Position numbers and translations under genes: made by a program
The notes under the pieces: generated by a model
The model's database searches: none
What the model was told of the DNA's origin: nothing
Seen by the model: the letters and a program-made list of their open reading frames with translations, nothing else
Assembly: GCF_900106745.1 (NCBI RefSeq)
Contig: NZ_FNNV01000007.1
Span: 62,001-126,000, forward strand
Direction of reading: 5' to 3'
Length of the DNA: 64,000 nt
DNA from: Paenibacillus sp. CF384
GTDB lineage: Bacteria > Bacillota > Bacilli > Paenibacillales > Paenibacillaceae
In this document: positions 16,309 to 26,867 of the stretch, piece after piece
Layout: every line of letters begins with the position of its first letter
Numbering within the stretch: the stretch's first letter is position 1

Positions 16309-18015
16309 CTAAACGCTTACTTCATGGAACTCATTCGCTCTAGCGGACTTTGCTGCCGTCTTCATTTCTTTCAAGGTCTTGAGCACAGGGTTGCCGCCAC
16401 GACCAAAATAATCGTGAAGAGCCTCGTACTCCTGGTACAGCCGCTGGTAGGTTGCTACATTTGCCTGAATTGGCACGAACGTCTCCTCACGGATATGCGC
16501 CATGCGATCGGCCGCTTCTACGACGCTGTCGTAGCCGCCTGCTGCGCTGCCCGCGGCCACGCTTGCGAACATTGCAGCCCCGAGCGCTGCCGTCTGGGTA
16601 GACGCCGCGATCTTAATCTCCCTGCCGGTAACGTCGGCATAGATTTGCATGAGCAGCCGGTTGCGCTGCGGCAAGCCGCCGCATGCGTACAGCTCATCGA
16701 CGTGAATGCCTTGTTGGACGAAGGAATCGATAATTTTGCGGGTACCGAAGGCAGTAGCCTCCAGCAAAGTCCGATAGATTTCCTCCGGCTTGGTGAGCAG
16801 CGTCAAACCGAGGATCATGCCGGACAAGTCCGCATCCACGAGCACCGAACGGTTGCCGTTCCACCAATCCAAGGCAAGCAAGCCTGTCTCGCCAGGCTCA
16901 TACGCCGCCGCTCTCCGCTCCAGCCAAGTATGTACGCTTATGCCCTCGGCTTTCGCGGCTTGCACTACGTATTCCGGAACCGCTTCGTCAATGTACCACG
17001 CAAAGATATCTCCGACCGCAGACTGTCCCGCCTCGTAGCCGTAATAGCCCGGAACAATCCCGTCGGCAACGACTCCGCACATCCCTTCGACGATTACTTC
17101 TTGCTCGCTCAGCAGCAGATGGCATGTTGACGTGCCCATCGCCATGACGAGCTTGCCCGGCGTAACGGCGCCGACGGCCGGTACGGCCGCATGCGCGTCC
17201 ACGTTGCCCACAGCGACGGCCGTCCCCGGAAGCAAGCCCATTAGCTTAGCCATGCGTTCGGACAATCCTCCCGCTCTCGAGCCAAGCGGCAGGATTTCTC
17301 CGCGAAGCTTCGTCGCAGTCAATCCGCTCAAGCGCGGATCAAGTGCCTCAAAGAACGCATCGGAAGGATAACCCGCCTCCTTATGCCAAATCGCTTTGTA
17401 GCCTGCCGTGCAGCTATTCCGTACGGGATTATCCGTCATCTGCATGACAATCCAGTCAGCTGCCTCCATAAACAGATCGGTCGCTTCGTACACTTCGCTT
17501 GCTTCATTCACGATTTGCCAAATTTTCGCGATCATCCACTCCGAAGACTGTTTGCCCCCGTAACGAGCGGGGAAGCTTTCTTCGCGTTGCTTGGCGAGCT
17601 CATTGATTCGATCCGCTTCCTCTTGTGCCGCATGATGCTTCCATAGCTTCACCCATGCATGCGGATTGTCCGACCACTCCGGCAGCATGCACAGAGGTGT
17701 CCCATTCGCATTTAGCGGCATCATCGTACAGGCTGTAAAGTCAATGCCTATCGCGATAACGTCTTCGGCGTTGACGCCGGAGACGCGTAGTACCTCCGGC
17801 ACGGATTTGCGGAGCACCTCCACGTAATCATCGGGATACTGCAGTGCCCAATCCGGCTCCAGCTTCCGTCCGCTTTCCGGAAGTACTTCATCGATGACTC
17901 CGTGGACATAGGGAGTCACGTGCGAGGCGACCTCTCGGCCGTTACTTATGTCAACGAGAAGCGCTCTGCCTGACTCCGTGCCGTAATCGACTCCGATTGC
18001 ATACTTGCTCGTCAT
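16309..18015 (-). CDS. araB: Ribulokinase (AraB type)
   Basis: A 568-residue FGGY-family sugar kinase of the Bacillus AraB type. The N-terminal phosphate loop is [77 protein letters not shown] and [21 protein letters not shown] follow AraB closely. It phosphorylates L-ribulose, and AraB enzymes are known to accept other 2-ketopentoses including D-ribulose. Start: ATG at 18015 preceded by GGGAGAG. It is the last gene of a minus-strand operon after an L-fucose isomerase-like gene. No araA or araD is in view, so the true substrate may be D-ribulose made by FucI acting on D-arabinose. Confidence 0.85.
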   Translation of the reverse strand: MTSKYAIGVDYGTESGRALLVDISNGREVASHVTPYVHGVIDEVLPESGRKLEPDWALQYPDDYVEVLRKSVPEVLRVSGVNAEDVIAIGIDFTACTMMPLNANGTPLCMLPEWSDNPHAWVKLWKHHAAQEEADRINELAKQREESFPARYGGKQSSEWMIAKIWQIVNEASEVYEATDLFMEAADWIVMQMTDNPVRNSCTAGYKAIWHKEAGYPSDAFFEALDPRLSGLTATKLRGEILPLGSRAGGLSERMAKLMGLLPGTAVAVGNVDAHAAVPAVGAVTPGKLVMAMGTSTCHLLLSEQEVIVEGMCGVVADGIVPGYYGYEAGQSAVGDIFAWYIDEAVPEYVVQAAKAEGISVHTWLERRAAAYEPGETGLLALDWWNGNRSVLVDADLSGMILGLTLLTKPEEIYRTLLEATAFGTRKIIDSFVQQGIHVDELYACGGLPQRNRLLMQIYADVTGREIKIAASTQTAALGAAMFASVAAGSAAGGYDSVVEAADRMAHIREETFVPIQANVATYQRLYQEYEALHDYFGRGGNPVLKTLKEMKTAAKSARANEFHEVSV

Positions 18016-18030
18016 CTGGCGTCTCTCCCT

Positions 18031-19827
18031 TTACTTATATAGAGGTCCTAGCGTCTGGCAAGCCCGATAATCCGCGCCTACCGAGTCCATCCCGCCGAAT
18101 GAAGTCCAAGCCGAAGGCCTGAACATCCGCTCGTCCGGCACATTGTGCATGCTGACCGGGATGCGCAGCATGGAAGCCAGCGTAATCAAGTCGCCGCCAA
18201 TATGACCGTAGCTGACTGCCGCATGGTTGGAGCCCCAATTGTTCATGACCGTATATACATCCTTGAACAAGCCTTCGCCCGTCGTATTCGGTACGAACCA
18301 AGTGGTCGGCCACGTGCTGTTGCTCCGTTGATCCAGCGTGTCGTGAACTTCATTGGGAAGCTCGACGGTATAACCCTCGGCCAATTGAAGTACGGGTCCG
18401 ACGCCGTCAATGATGTTGATGCGGGCCATCGTAACCGGCATGCCTTCGCGCGTCGTGAAGTCGGTCGAATATCCGCCTCCGCGGAAGAAGTCGACCGCCG
18501 GACACCACCTGGTGGCCTTCAGGCAATTGTCGACATCCTCCTGCGTAATGTCCCAGAACGGTTTCATGGCGGGTTTGCCGTTCAGTTCCATTTGGCCCGT
18601 CGCGTCAAGCGCTGCAGGACCGGAGTTAATGAGATGGATAACGCCATCCTTAGCGGCTCCGTTCAACTCATAGCCTGTTACTCGCTTAACCGCGTCAGGG
18701 CTCCAATAGGTCCGAACGTCCGCGAAGATTTGCGCGGCGTTCGTAAGCAGGTGGCCGAACAACATCGTTACGCCATTCAACGTATCGTTCTCCGTTGCCA
18801 GCATGAACGGTTCGCGAATGCCGTTCCAATCGAACGAGGAAGTCAAGATCGCTTCCATGAAGTCGCCGTTCGGATAGAAATCTGTCCATGCGCGTTGACC
18901 TTGGAAGCCCGCAGCGATTGCGTTGCGTCCGAGCGCTTCTTCACCGAATCCGATAGCGGCTAGCTCCGGATTGCCAACCATCATATCGCGAGCGATAAGC
19001 GTCATCTTGACGACCGTTTCCCAATCGCCTTGCTTCTGTTCAGCGGTCCGCTGCAGGTGCGGCGGATTCACTTCATTGCCTTCGATGCAGTTGTTGCGCG
19101 TCCATTCCAGCGCCTTCTCGAATTCTGCTCGGTCGTAGATCCCCAGCTCCATACGTCTTACAAACTCCGTCATGTCCACGTATTCGTTGCGAATACCGAG
19201 GTACTTCTGGAAGAAGGACTCATCCGCGATACATCCCGCGATGCCCATCGAGACATTGCCCATCGACAAATAGGATTTGCCTTGCATCGTGGCGACGGCA
19301 AGACCCGCTCTCGCGAATTGCAGCAGCTTCTCTTGTACATCAGGCGTAATCGTCGTGTCCCCGATATCCTGAACGTCGCGGCCGTATATGCCAAATGCCG
19401 GTAAGCCCTTCTGATTATGCGCCGACAAAGCCGCCGCCAAGTATACAGCACCCGGGCGCTCGGTGCCGTTAAAGCCCCAGATCGCTTTGGGACGGGTAGG
19501 ATGCGTATCGATTGTTTCTGTAGGATAACACCAGGAAGGGGTTACGGAGATCGTCAGTCCTACGCCCGCACGAGCAAACTTCTCTTCCGCCTGCGCAGCT
19601 TCCACGACGCCGCCAATGCAAGTATCGGCAATGACGCATTCGACCGGCAATCCGTTGCTATGTCTTAAATGTTCGCTGAGGAATTGCGCCGTCGTGCGCG
19701 CCATTTCCATCGTTACGTCTTCCAGCGATTCGCGAATTCCTCCACGTCGCCCATCGACGATCGGACGAATTCCGATCAGAGGCATGCTTCCTTGCAGCCG
19801 ATTTGTTCCTTTACTCGTTGTGCTCAT
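18031..19827 (-). CDS. fucI: L-fucose isomerase
   Basis: A 598-residue enzyme of the FucI family, close to the usual 590-600 length. [19 protein letters not shown] opens the protein. [20 protein letters not shown] and [10 protein letters not shown] carry the Glu and Asp metal ligands, and SYGHIGGD the metal-binding His. It converts L-fucose to L-fuculose, and family members also convert D-arabinose to D-ribulose; Mn2+ is the usual metal. Start: ATG at 19827 preceded by AGGAG; the reading frame extends 38 codons upstream without a better site. It is 15 bases before the ribulokinase. No fuculokinase or fuculose-phosphate aldolase is nearby. Confidence 0.92.
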   Translation of the reverse strand: MSTTSKGTNRLQGSMPLIGIRPIVDGRRGGIRESLEDVTMEMARTTAQFLSEHLRHSNGLPVECVIADTCIGGVVEAAQAEEKFARAGVGLTISVTPSWCYPTETIDTHPTRPKAIWGFNGTERPGAVYLAAALSAHNQKGLPAFGIYGRDVQDIGDTTITPDVQEKLLQFARAGLAVATMQGKSYLSMGNVSMGIAGCIADESFFQKYLGIRNEYVDMTEFVRRMELGIYDRAEFEKALEWTRNNCIEGNEVNPPHLQRTAEQKQGDWETVVKMTLIARDMMVGNPELAAIGFGEEALGRNAIAAGFQGQRAWTDFYPNGDFMEAILTSSFDWNGIREPFMLATENDTLNGVTMLFGHLLTNAAQIFADVRTYWSPDAVKRVTGYELNGAAKDGVIHLINSGPAALDATGQMELNGKPAMKPFWDITQEDVDNCLKATRWCPAVDFFRGGGYSTDFTTREGMPVTMARINIIDGVGPVLQLAEGYTVELPNEVHDTLDQRSNSTWPTTWFVPNTTGEGLFKDVYTVMNNWGSNHAAVSYGHIGGDLITLASMLRIPVSMHNVPDERMFRPSAWTSFGGMDSVGADYRACQTLGPLYK

Positions 19828-19847
19828 ATTGGATTCACTCCTGATAG

Positions 19848-21938
19848 TTAATAGTCGGTGGTAGCAGCAACAGGGACGGAGACAGCGGCAAGCGAACGCT
19901 CGAACTCTGCCAGAGACGAGGAAGCCGCACCACAGCCCCAATCGAAGATAGTAAACTCGCCGAGTCCGTCTACGGGAGTACCGTCATGATGGTTGAAGTT
20001 CTCCATATGGAAGCCGTAGTCGTTCTCGTCGAAACGGGGATGAACACGCTCGTAAATCGCCTTAACGACAGGATTCAGCGGGCAGTACATCATATAGAAG
20101 GAAGATTTCATCGCCCACAGCGCGCGAGCCCGATAGCTCGCATTGCCGGTGAGGCGATAATATTCAAGATAAGTCAAAGCGAATAAGCTTTGTCTGGCGT
20201 CGTTCCATTCGTCGTCGCTGTTCATGACGCCGAAACCCCCGACGGTTGGAACCGGGAAGTAGCCAGGCTGCCAAATTTGCTGATATAGGGATGCTTCAGC
20301 CAACACCTGCTCTCCAGCGTCCAGCCATTCCGCCTTTCCGGTTGCCCGGTAAAGATCTTTGAACGCTTCGGCCGTCCAATACATACCGAAGTTGCATTGA
20401 TTGTACAGGCCGCTTCGCGGATCGAGCATGCCGTATTGCTTATCCTCCCATTGTTTGGAGCAAGACCAGTACGTCTCGAAATCCTCCCAGCGTCCAGTCT
20501 TCACCACCTTCTCGGTGACCATGTGAGCCGCTAGCTCGGCTGATGCGACGTACCGGGCATCGGGCTCGATTTCGTTCAGCAGGCACAGCAGCATGACATG
20601 CATTGAAGCTTCCGGACTCTCGAGCAAATACGGCGAAATTTGCGAGGTGACGGGCTGAACCCAAGCGGGGAATCCGCCGTTCTTGAGCTGAAGGCTTAAC
20701 AAGCGATTCACGTAGCTGCGCACGAAGGGCAGGATTCGCTCATCGGCGCATACGTCCCTGTGCCACTTCAGAAGCCAATAGCAGGTCCAGGAAGAGTCCA
20801 GCAGATGCACATAATCTTCGTGTCCGGCAGGACGTCTCGGGCCAGACATATACCAGCGCCCGGATTCCCAGCGATTATCGTCGCCTGCTTGGTAATAACC
20901 TGGGAATAACCCATCTAATTGCGGTGCGCTTAAGGCAAAGTTAAGCGCCAGCTCGGACTTATCCACCCAATCTTGGCGTCCTTGGCGCTTGCCCCACTGC
21001 GCATAGCCGTAGGCCGTACGCAAGCCGCAAAACCATGCTTGGTTCCATAAACTCTTGGGTTCGCGCCATTCTTGTTCTTGGCCAAGCCCCGGCTTTTGCC
21101 TTGCGCAGACGATGAATACGACACCGCCTACCTCTGCACCGTTCAGCGAGAATTGCTGCCAGGTTACACCCTGCCAACGGTCGAGCGCCCAGCCATACGC
21201 GTATTCCGCATAGGGCGTTAACGCTGCGACAACCGATGCTTCCTCCTCAAGAGGCATACGATCGGCAGCGAATTGCTCCCAAAGGAACCGCTCGATGCCT
21301 CTGTAATCTTTGTCCCGTTGATCTGCAGTCTTCGTCAGCTCGAGCAAGTAGAATCGGTACGTGACGGATTGAGAGAACGCTTGCGCAGACGGGGTCAATC
21401 GATGATAGACATGACCTGTTTCCTCGTAGGCGCTCAATCCATACATCACGCTATGATCGGCCTGGACGTAATCCATGATGTGGGGAATCATGCGCTCGCG
21501 CTCGATGTGCGCCAAGTCGGGAACAAGAGCCGTCATTCGCGCCGCGTCCTCGAAGACGATCGCAGGCGAACGGAACATTTTATCCCCCACGACCATATCC
21601 GCTTGCGGTGACAAGTGCGGCTTCCAGATGCAGGAGAGAATGCTCTCCACCGGCATGACGAGCTGAACCCCGCTTATTACTAAGCCTGTACGTAAAGGCG
21701 TAATCGTAACTTCCGCTTCGGAAACCTGTTGTTCCACTGTCGTCAAGCCTCGGTTATTGTGAATGCGAAGCTGTACTCGCGCATCCGGCAATTCAGCTGA
21801 ATAATGACATGTATGCTCTGCCGAATCGTGGACGGTTTCAGCAGCCAGCGCGTTAAGTTCGTAACTATGCCATTCGTTCTGAGCAAACCATTTGATGATC
21901 ATACCTTCTTGAAGCCAAGCCGCCATGGGAACACTCAT
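19848..21938 (-). CDS. Unrecognised large protein with alpha-toroid glycosidase-like features
   Basis: A 696-residue protein without signal peptide. The first ~250 residues look beta-rich. Residues ~290-650 are rich in helices with aromatic and Gly-Pro turns of the kind seen in (alpha/alpha) toroid enzymes: [70 protein letters not shown] and [20 protein letters not shown]. Acidic residues in these turns could be catalytic, but no named family is recognised. Start: ATG at 21938 overlaps the permease stop (ATGA), so it is translationally coupled to a sugar importer. Its position between transporter and fucI, and its lack of an export signal, suggest it processes an imported oligosaccharide. Confidence 0.7.
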   Translation of the reverse strand: MSVPMAAWLQEGMIIKWFAQNEWHSYELNALAAETVHDSAEHTCHYSAELPDARVQLRIHNNRGLTTVEQQVSEAEVTITPLRTGLVISGVQLVMPVESILSCIWKPHLSPQADMVVGDKMFRSPAIVFEDAARMTALVPDLAHIERERMIPHIMDYVQADHSVMYGLSAYEETGHVYHRLTPSAQAFSQSVTYRFYLLELTKTADQRDKDYRGIERFLWEQFAADRMPLEEEASVVAALTPYAEYAYGWALDRWQGVTWQQFSLNGAEVGGVVFIVCARQKPGLGQEQEWREPKSLWNQAWFCGLRTAYGYAQWGKRQGRQDWVDKSELALNFALSAPQLDGLFPGYYQAGDDNRWESGRWYMSGPRRPAGHEDYVHLLDSSWTCYWLLKWHRDVCADERILPFVRSYVNRLLSLQLKNGGFPAWVQPVTSQISPYLLESPEASMHVMLLCLLNEIEPDARYVASAELAAHMVTEKVVKTGRWEDFETYWSCSKQWEDKQYGMLDPRSGLYNQCNFGMYWTAEAFKDLYRATGKAEWLDAGEQVLAEASLYQQIWQPGYFPVPTVGGFGVMNSDDEWNDARQSLFALTYLEYYRLTGNASYRARALWAMKSSFYMMYCPLNPVVKAIYERVHPRFDENDYGFHMENFNHHDGTPVDGLGEFTIFDWGCGAASSSLAEFERSLAAVSVPVAATTDY

Positions 21939-22780
21939 CCTTTCACTCCGGACATCGTAATGCCTTGGACATAATATTTTTGCAGTAGGAGGAACACGCC
22001 GAGAATCGGCACGGAGCTGATGGTCGTTGCCGCCAGCACTTTCCCCCACGATATATTCCTTAGGGATTGGAACGAGGAGATCGCTACTTGTATGACCTGT
22101 TTCTTCTCTTCATTAATGACCACTAACGGCCATAAGAAGGAATCCCACTGATTCAGGAAGGTCATTAAGCCTAATGTAATCAGAGCAGGAACCGCGGTAG
22201 GCAGAACGATTTTGTAATAGATCCGGGTCCAAGCGGCACCATCCATCCGGGCAGCATCGAGGATGTCGCGCGGAATATCGGCAAAAAACTGAATGAGCAT
22301 GAATATCCCGAACACCCATACAATCTGGGGAACGATCAATGCTCGGTATGAATTCATCCAATGCATGTCGCTAATCAGTAAATACTGAGGAATCATAATG
22401 ACTTCGTAAGGAATGACAAGCGAAGACAGGAAGATCACGAGCAGCACTTTCTTGAACGGAAAACGAAGCTTGGCAAATGCAAAAGCGGCCAATGAGTTGA
22501 TTAGCAAACCTGCTGCCGTTACAAGTACGGCAACGAACAAGGTGTTGGCCATATACCTTCCGAAGGGCTTGGAGGCGTCCATGAAGATGTCCTTATAGTT
22601 ACTGATAGTCCAATGGACCGGGAAGAATAGATGCCATCCGAGCTTGCTGTACCTGAAAATCTCTTCATGGGTTCGGAATGAGCTCATGATCATCCAATAG
22701 ACAGGGAAGATAACGAGAATGGCGATAATGCTCATGATAATGGTTCGAATGACGACGATGCCGGTCCGGCTCTTGTCCAT
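21935..22780 (-). CDS. Carbohydrate ABC transporter permease (CUT1, MalG-like)
   Basis: A 281-residue inner-membrane permease with six predicted segments. The EAA loop that contacts the ATPase reads DAARMDGAAWTRIYYKIVLPTAVPAL. The C-terminus ends in [13 protein letters not shown], typical for MalG-type subunits. RBS AAGGAGG precedes the ATG at 22780. It follows the MalF-like subunit by 29 bases, and its stop overlaps the next start. No ATPase gene is in the cluster, as is usual for Firmicute CUT1 systems that share a common MsmX-like ATPase. Confidence 0.93.
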   Translation of the reverse strand: MDKSRTGIVVIRTIIMSIIAILVIFPVYWMIMSSFRTHEEIFRYSKLGWHLFFPVHWTISNYKDIFMDASKPFGRYMANTLFVAVLVTAAGLLINSLAAFAFAKLRFPFKKVLLVIFLSSLVIPYEVIMIPQYLLISDMHWMNSYRALIVPQIVWVFGIFMLIQFFADIPRDILDAARMDGAAWTRIYYKIVLPTAVPALITLGLMTFLNQWDSFLWPLVVINEEKKQVIQVAISSFQSLRNISWGKVLAATTISSVPILGVFLLLQKYYVQGITMSGVKG

Positions 22781-22809
22781 GTGAAGGCCTCCTTAGGTAC
22801 GAAATCGGA

Positions 22810-23703
22810 CTAATACTCGACATCTGTCCGGAATACTCGCAATTGAATAACAGAGATAACGAGCACGATCGCGAATAAAATGAAGGCCGCCGCCGAAGCG
22901 TAACCCATGTTCATTTGCTTGAATGCCGTTTCGTAAATGTAGTGCACGACGGTGCTCGTTGATTGTGCAGGGCCGCCGCTGGTTGTGATATAGACGGGCA
23001 CGAAGATTTTGAGCGCGTCCATTGTCGTAATGACAACGACGAAGCCCATCGTACGCTTCAGAAGGGGTAACGTGACCGTTACGAATTGCTGGAACGGTCC
23101 AGCCCCGTCCATGTGCGCTGCCTCGTAGAGCGAATCCGGAATGTTGTTCAGTCCGGCTAGGAATACGATCATAAAGAAGCCCATAGCCTTCCAGATACAT
23201 AAGATAATGATGCCGATCATGGAGATATCGGGATTGGACAGAAAATCCAGCGTAGGAAGTCCGATTCCCTTCAGGATAATATTAAGCATCCCGTAGTCCT
23301 TGTTATAGATCAGCTTGAAGATCGTGGATGCGATGGCGAAGGATACGACCACCGGCAAGAAATAGATCGTACGGAAGACCCCGACCCCGCGGAATGACTT
23401 TCGCACAAGCAAAGCAAGTCCCAATGCGATGACCGTCTGAAGTGGAATGACGACGGCCGCAAAGTAGAACGAATGCCCCAGACTGGCGAGGAAGGTGCTG
23501 TCGCTTAACAGATTCTTGTAATTATCCAGCCCCGCTGGAGTCGAATGAGACGAAATCAGATTGTAATTCTGGAAGCTGATCAGAAGCGCCCGCGTCATCG
23601 GATAGAAGATGAACAATAAGAGCAGCGCCAGTGCGGGTAGGATGAACAAGAATGCGGCTCTCGTCTCCTGCTTGTCATACAGGCCCGATTTGTATCCTTT
23701 CAC
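22810..23703 (-). CDS. Carbohydrate ABC transporter permease (CUT1, MalF-like)
   Basis: A 297-residue permease with about six membrane segments (AAFLFILPALALLLLFIFYP onward). The EAA loop is YEAAHMDGAGPFQQFVTVTLPLL. The start is GTG at 23703 with AGGAGG eight bases before it; the upstream in-frame stretch overlaps a hairpin and has no such site. It follows the solute-binding protein gene, from which it is separated by an 83-base gap with a partial terminator. With the MalG-like subunit it forms the channel of the sugar importer in the fucI locus. Confidence 0.92.
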   Translation of the reverse strand: MKGYKSGLYDKQETRAAFLFILPALALLLLFIFYPMTRALLISFQNYNLISSHSTPAGLDNYKNLLSDSTFLASLGHSFYFAAVVIPLQTVIALGLALLVRKSFRGVGVFRTIYFLPVVVSFAIASTIFKLIYNKDYGMLNIILKGIGLPTLDFLSNPDISMIGIIILCIWKAMGFFMIVFLAGLNNIPDSLYEAAHMDGAGPFQQFVTVTLPLLKRTMGFVVVITTMDALKIFVPVYITTSGGPAQSTSTVVHYIYETAFKQMNMGYASAAAFILFAIVLVISVIQLRVFRTDVEY

Positions 23704-23735
23704 GGTCGATTCCTCCTGACTTTGTTGGATAACAC

Positions 23736-23769
23736 AAAGGGAGAGGAGCGTAGTACTCTCTCTCCCTTT
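23736..23769 (-). terminator. Intra-operon hairpin between binding-protein and permease genes
   Basis: AAAGGGAGAG pairs with CTCTCCCTTT around a 14-base loop, with no T-run after it on the minus strand. Such hairpins commonly raise the amount of binding-protein mRNA relative to the permease mRNA. Confidence 0.6.
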
Positions 23770-23786
23770 GCGCATGCTATCGTAGT

Positions 23787-25136
23787 TTATTTCACTTGCG
23801 CGATTCCGCTGTCGACTTTATCTACCGCTTTCTTGAGTGCGTCGTCGACATTCATGCCGCCAAGGCCTACGTCTTCGAACAGAAGACGGACTGCTTCGCT
23901 GACTGCAGGATAAGCCGGCGTTACAGGACGAGGATGCGCGTACTTCGCAGACTGCTGAACAAAGATGTTCATCGGATACTCTTTAAGCTCTTGGAATGCA
24001 TCTGCCGTTGACAGGCGAGCCGGCAGGTTCTTCGTATCTTGGTACCATTGCTTGGAGCCCTCTACGCCAGTTACCCAGTTCAAGAATGCCCATGCTTCTT
24101 CAGGATGTTTCGTTTTGGCGGTAATCGCCATGTTCCAGCTGCCGTTAGGCGTTACTTGCTTCGCGTCTTTCCAGAGCGGAGCCACGTCGTAATCAACGCC
24201 TAGCTTGAAGTTCGGGAAATTCGATTCAAGAGCGCCGAATGCCCAAGGGCCATCGATGTTGATTGCCACTTTGCCGTTTGCGAACGCGTCTTGCGGGAGC
24301 TCCTTAGGAGCAACTTTCTCGGTATTGTACAAGGAACCCCAGAATTCGAGCGCCTTCTTGTTCGCCGGGGAATCCAGGAAGCCCTTCGCGGTCGTCATCT
24401 CTGGGTTCAGAATTTCGCCGCCCGCCTGCCATAGGAACACCATTTCGGAGAACGGAGCACCTTCATGTCCTGCGAAGCCCCATGGAGTCGGGTTCCAACC
24501 GTACACGCCGTTTGCCGGATCGTTCAGCTTCTTAGCCGCATCGAGCATTTGTTCCCAAGTCCAAGCTTCGTCCGGGTTCTTCGAAGGAAGCGGAATGCCT
24601 TTGGCTTCGAACATCTTCTTGTTGTAGAACATCGCCAAGCTGGCATCGTTGTTAGGAGCTGCGTAGATCTTGCCGTCGTACGTCAAGCTCTCCAGAACCG
24701 GTTTGGCGATATCGTCTTTATTGCCGTCTTTGTTCATGTAATCGTCAAGGGGCAGCAGCGCTCCTTGATGAGCGTAGGAAGCCAGCGTCGGGCCGTCTAG
24801 CGCCATGATGTCCGGCGGGTTGCCACCGGCAAGCGCCGTGCGGATTTTAGTCTCGTACTGGTCGTTCGGAATCAATTCCATTTTGACCGTAATGTTCGGG
24901 TATTTCTCTTCGAACGTCTTGATCATCTTGTTCAAGGAATCGGCTTCCGGAGCAAAGTCATGGCGCCAGAACGTCAACTCGACCGGCTCGGCTCCTGCGT
25001 TGCTCGCATTGTTAGTGGCAACGTTCGCCGGTTCGCTGGCATTGGCGGCGTTGTTGGTCTTGTCGTTGGAACCGCAACCTACCAAGCTGACTGTCAGTGC
25101 CGAAGTTAAGAGCAGGCCTGCAATTTTTTTATTCAT
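23787..25136 (-). CDS. Sugar ABC transporter solute-binding lipoprotein
   Basis: A 449-residue family 1 binding protein. The lipoprotein signal is MNKKIAGLLLTSALTVSLVGCGS with Cys at the lipobox, followed by an Asn/Ala-rich linker. The body shows VELTFWRHDFAPEADSLNKM, PPDIMALDGPTLASYAHQGALLPLDDY, GSWNMAITAKTKHPEEAWAFLNWVTG and other typical binding-protein pieces. It is lipid-anchored outside the membrane and hands an oligosaccharide to the two permeases downstream. It lies just after the response-regulator gene (102-base gap), so it is probably the direct target of that regulator. Confidence 0.93.
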   Translation of the reverse strand: MNKKIAGLLLTSALTVSLVGCGSNDKTNNAANASEPANVATNNASNAGAEPVELTFWRHDFAPEADSLNKMIKTFEEKYPNITVKMELIPNDQYETKIRTALAGGNPPDIMALDGPTLASYAHQGALLPLDDYMNKDGNKDDIAKPVLESLTYDGKIYAAPNNDASLAMFYNKKMFEAKGIPLPSKNPDEAWTWEQMLDAAKKLNDPANGVYGWNPTPWGFAGHEGAPFSEMVFLWQAGGEILNPEMTTAKGFLDSPANKKALEFWGSLYNTEKVAPKELPQDAFANGKVAINIDGPWAFGALESNFPNFKLGVDYDVAPLWKDAKQVTPNGSWNMAITAKTKHPEEAWAFLNWVTGVEGSKQWYQDTKNLPARLSTADAFQELKEYPMNIFVQQSAKYAHPRPVTPAYPAVSEAVRLLFEDVGLGGMNVDDALKKAVDKVDSGIAQVK

Positions 25137-25238
25137 ATGACCCTACCTTTCAATCGTTGGCTGATGTATTTACAAGTTCATGTTACCACCGCGGCAAGTT
25201 GCCTTGAATCCAATCGTATGGGTTTGTAGCATGCAAAA

Positions 25239-26864
25239 TTATCGGATTTGGTCTTCGCCTCGATGCAGCCGATACTCGTTCGGGCTCACTCCGTACATCT
25301 TCTTGAACACGCTGCTTAAGTAGCTGGCGTTAGCGAATCCGACCAACTCCGCGATATCCGCGAGTCGAAGGTTCGGATCGGCCAACAGCTCCGAGACTTT
25401 GCGTATGCGGGCTTGCACGAGATACTCGCTAAAGGTTGATCCGAACTGCTTCTTAAACAGCTCGGAGAGGTAGGTTGTATTGATGTGGAACCGATCCGCA
25501 AGCATGGACAAGCTGATCTCGTTCATGTAATGCGCGTCCATATATTGGCGCACCGCTTCGACTACGGCTGAGCCGCCGCTTGCTCTCGAACGCTTAATGC
25601 CTTCCGTTACGATCATGGCAAGCTCCCTCAAATAAGCGATAGCTGACTGATGGGTCGTAAAGCTCCATTGGGTAATCGGGAATATCCAATCCTGCGTCTG
25701 CCCGATAGCCAGTCCGTTCTTGGTGACCGCTTGATCCAAGAGCAGCACGACGCGCAGCATGAAGGAGTAAATGTCCTGCAGCGATACCTTCCGCGACTGA
25801 AGCATATTCTCTATCATATGGACGAACCGGTCCAGCTCCGCATCCTCCAGCAGAATAAGCAGTCTTTTCTCCACCTCGGGCAGCAGCTTCTCCGCCGGAT
25901 ACGCTGCCTTATCGGCATAAATCGTCTGCGTGATTGCGCCTGCCTGGCTTCTGCTCCAAGCCGTCAACGCCGATAGAAAAGCTTGCCTCACGGAAGAGAG
26001 TCCTGCGTGCAGCTCTCCCACGGCGATGACCGTTTCCACCTTCAGGTGAAGCTTTAACGTTTCGTGCACCAGTTCCGTCAATTGAAGCATCCTTTGTTCG
26101 CCTTGCTCGGCCGTATCCGCGGAAATCAGGTAATGCATGATGTTCGGATAGCTCGGATGAGGAAAGGCAAACACCGCTTGCTCGAGACCGTTGTTCTCCA
26201 CAATCTCCCTGCTGAGCATCTGGAAAGCTAGACGGAACAAACCGCTCTGCCCTTCTCCGGCCTCGAATCGGTTGGCAGTAGAGCGGATCTCGACGGAGAG
26301 GAAACGGATGAGCGCATCATCGTTCATAAGCGGCGTAAGTTGCAGCGTCGTAATATCGCTCCGAAGCGGAAGCAGATGCTCTTCTCCTTCGTCGCTAATC
26401 AAAGCGAGCATAAGCTGTTCCCGAACGGCGGGCAGCGACTGGCTTAATCTCCACTGCGTATCGCTATGCTCGGTTTGCTTCTTGCGGTCTTCGCCAATTT
26501 CATCGCGCACCTTTAAGATAATCTCCTTCATCTCGCTCCGAACGACGGGTTTAAGCATGTAGTCCCTAGCTCCGCACTGAAGGGCCGCTTTGACGAAATG
26601 AAAGTCGTCGAAGCCCGACAGTACGATGACCTTCAAGAACGGATGCTTCACTGAACAGCGCTTCAGAAGCTCAAGGCCGCTCATGACGGGCATTTTAATA
26701 TCCGTAATCATAAGATCGTACGCGGTCTCCTCCAGCTTATCCAGCGCTTCTTGGCCATCTTTCGCTTCGCCGGCGACAAAGAAGCCCATGCTTGCCCAAT
26801 CTATCTTCAGCTTTAATCCCGTGCGGATTTCTTGTTCGTCGTCGACGATCAATACGTTATACAT
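25239..26864 (-). CDS. YesN-type response regulator with AraC DNA-binding domain
   Basis: A 541-residue regulator. The receiver has LIVDDEQEIRTG, phospho-acceptor Asp in LMITDIKMPVMSG, and MLKPVVRSEM. A long middle region of unknown fold follows. The C-terminal pair of helix-turn-helix units reads SLSMLADRFHINTTYLSELF and RLADIAELVGFANASYLSSV then KKMYGVSPNEYR. It is transcribed 3 bases after the YesM-type kinase. It probably activates the transporter-isomerase operon whose first gene starts 102 bases downstream. Confidence 0.93.
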   Translation of the reverse strand: MYNVLIVDDEQEIRTGLKLKIDWASMGFFVAGEAKDGQEALDKLEETAYDLMITDIKMPVMSGLELLKRCSVKHPFLKVIVLSGFDDFHFVKAALQCGARDYMLKPVVRSEMKEIILKVRDEIGEDRKKQTEHSDTQWRLSQSLPAVREQLMLALISDEGEEHLLPLRSDITTLQLTPLMNDDALIRFLSVEIRSTANRFEAGEGQSGLFRLAFQMLSREIVENNGLEQAVFAFPHPSYPNIMHYLISADTAEQGEQRMLQLTELVHETLKLHLKVETVIAVGELHAGLSSVRQAFLSALTAWSRSQAGAITQTIYADKAAYPAEKLLPEVEKRLLILLEDAELDRFVHMIENMLQSRKVSLQDIYSFMLRVVLLLDQAVTKNGLAIGQTQDWIFPITQWSFTTHQSAIAYLRELAMIVTEGIKRSRASGGSAVVEAVRQYMDAHYMNEISLSMLADRFHINTTYLSELFKKQFGSTFSEYLVQARIRKVSELLADPNLRLADIAELVGFANASYLSSVFKKMYGVSPNEYRLHRGEDQIR

Positions 26865-26867
26865 CGC

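Noticed and set aside
16309-18015. L-fuculokinase as identity of the kinase next to fucI
   Set aside because: Motifs follow Bacillus AraB along the whole length ([20 protein letters not shown]), so ribulokinase is the better call even though the neighbour is FucI.
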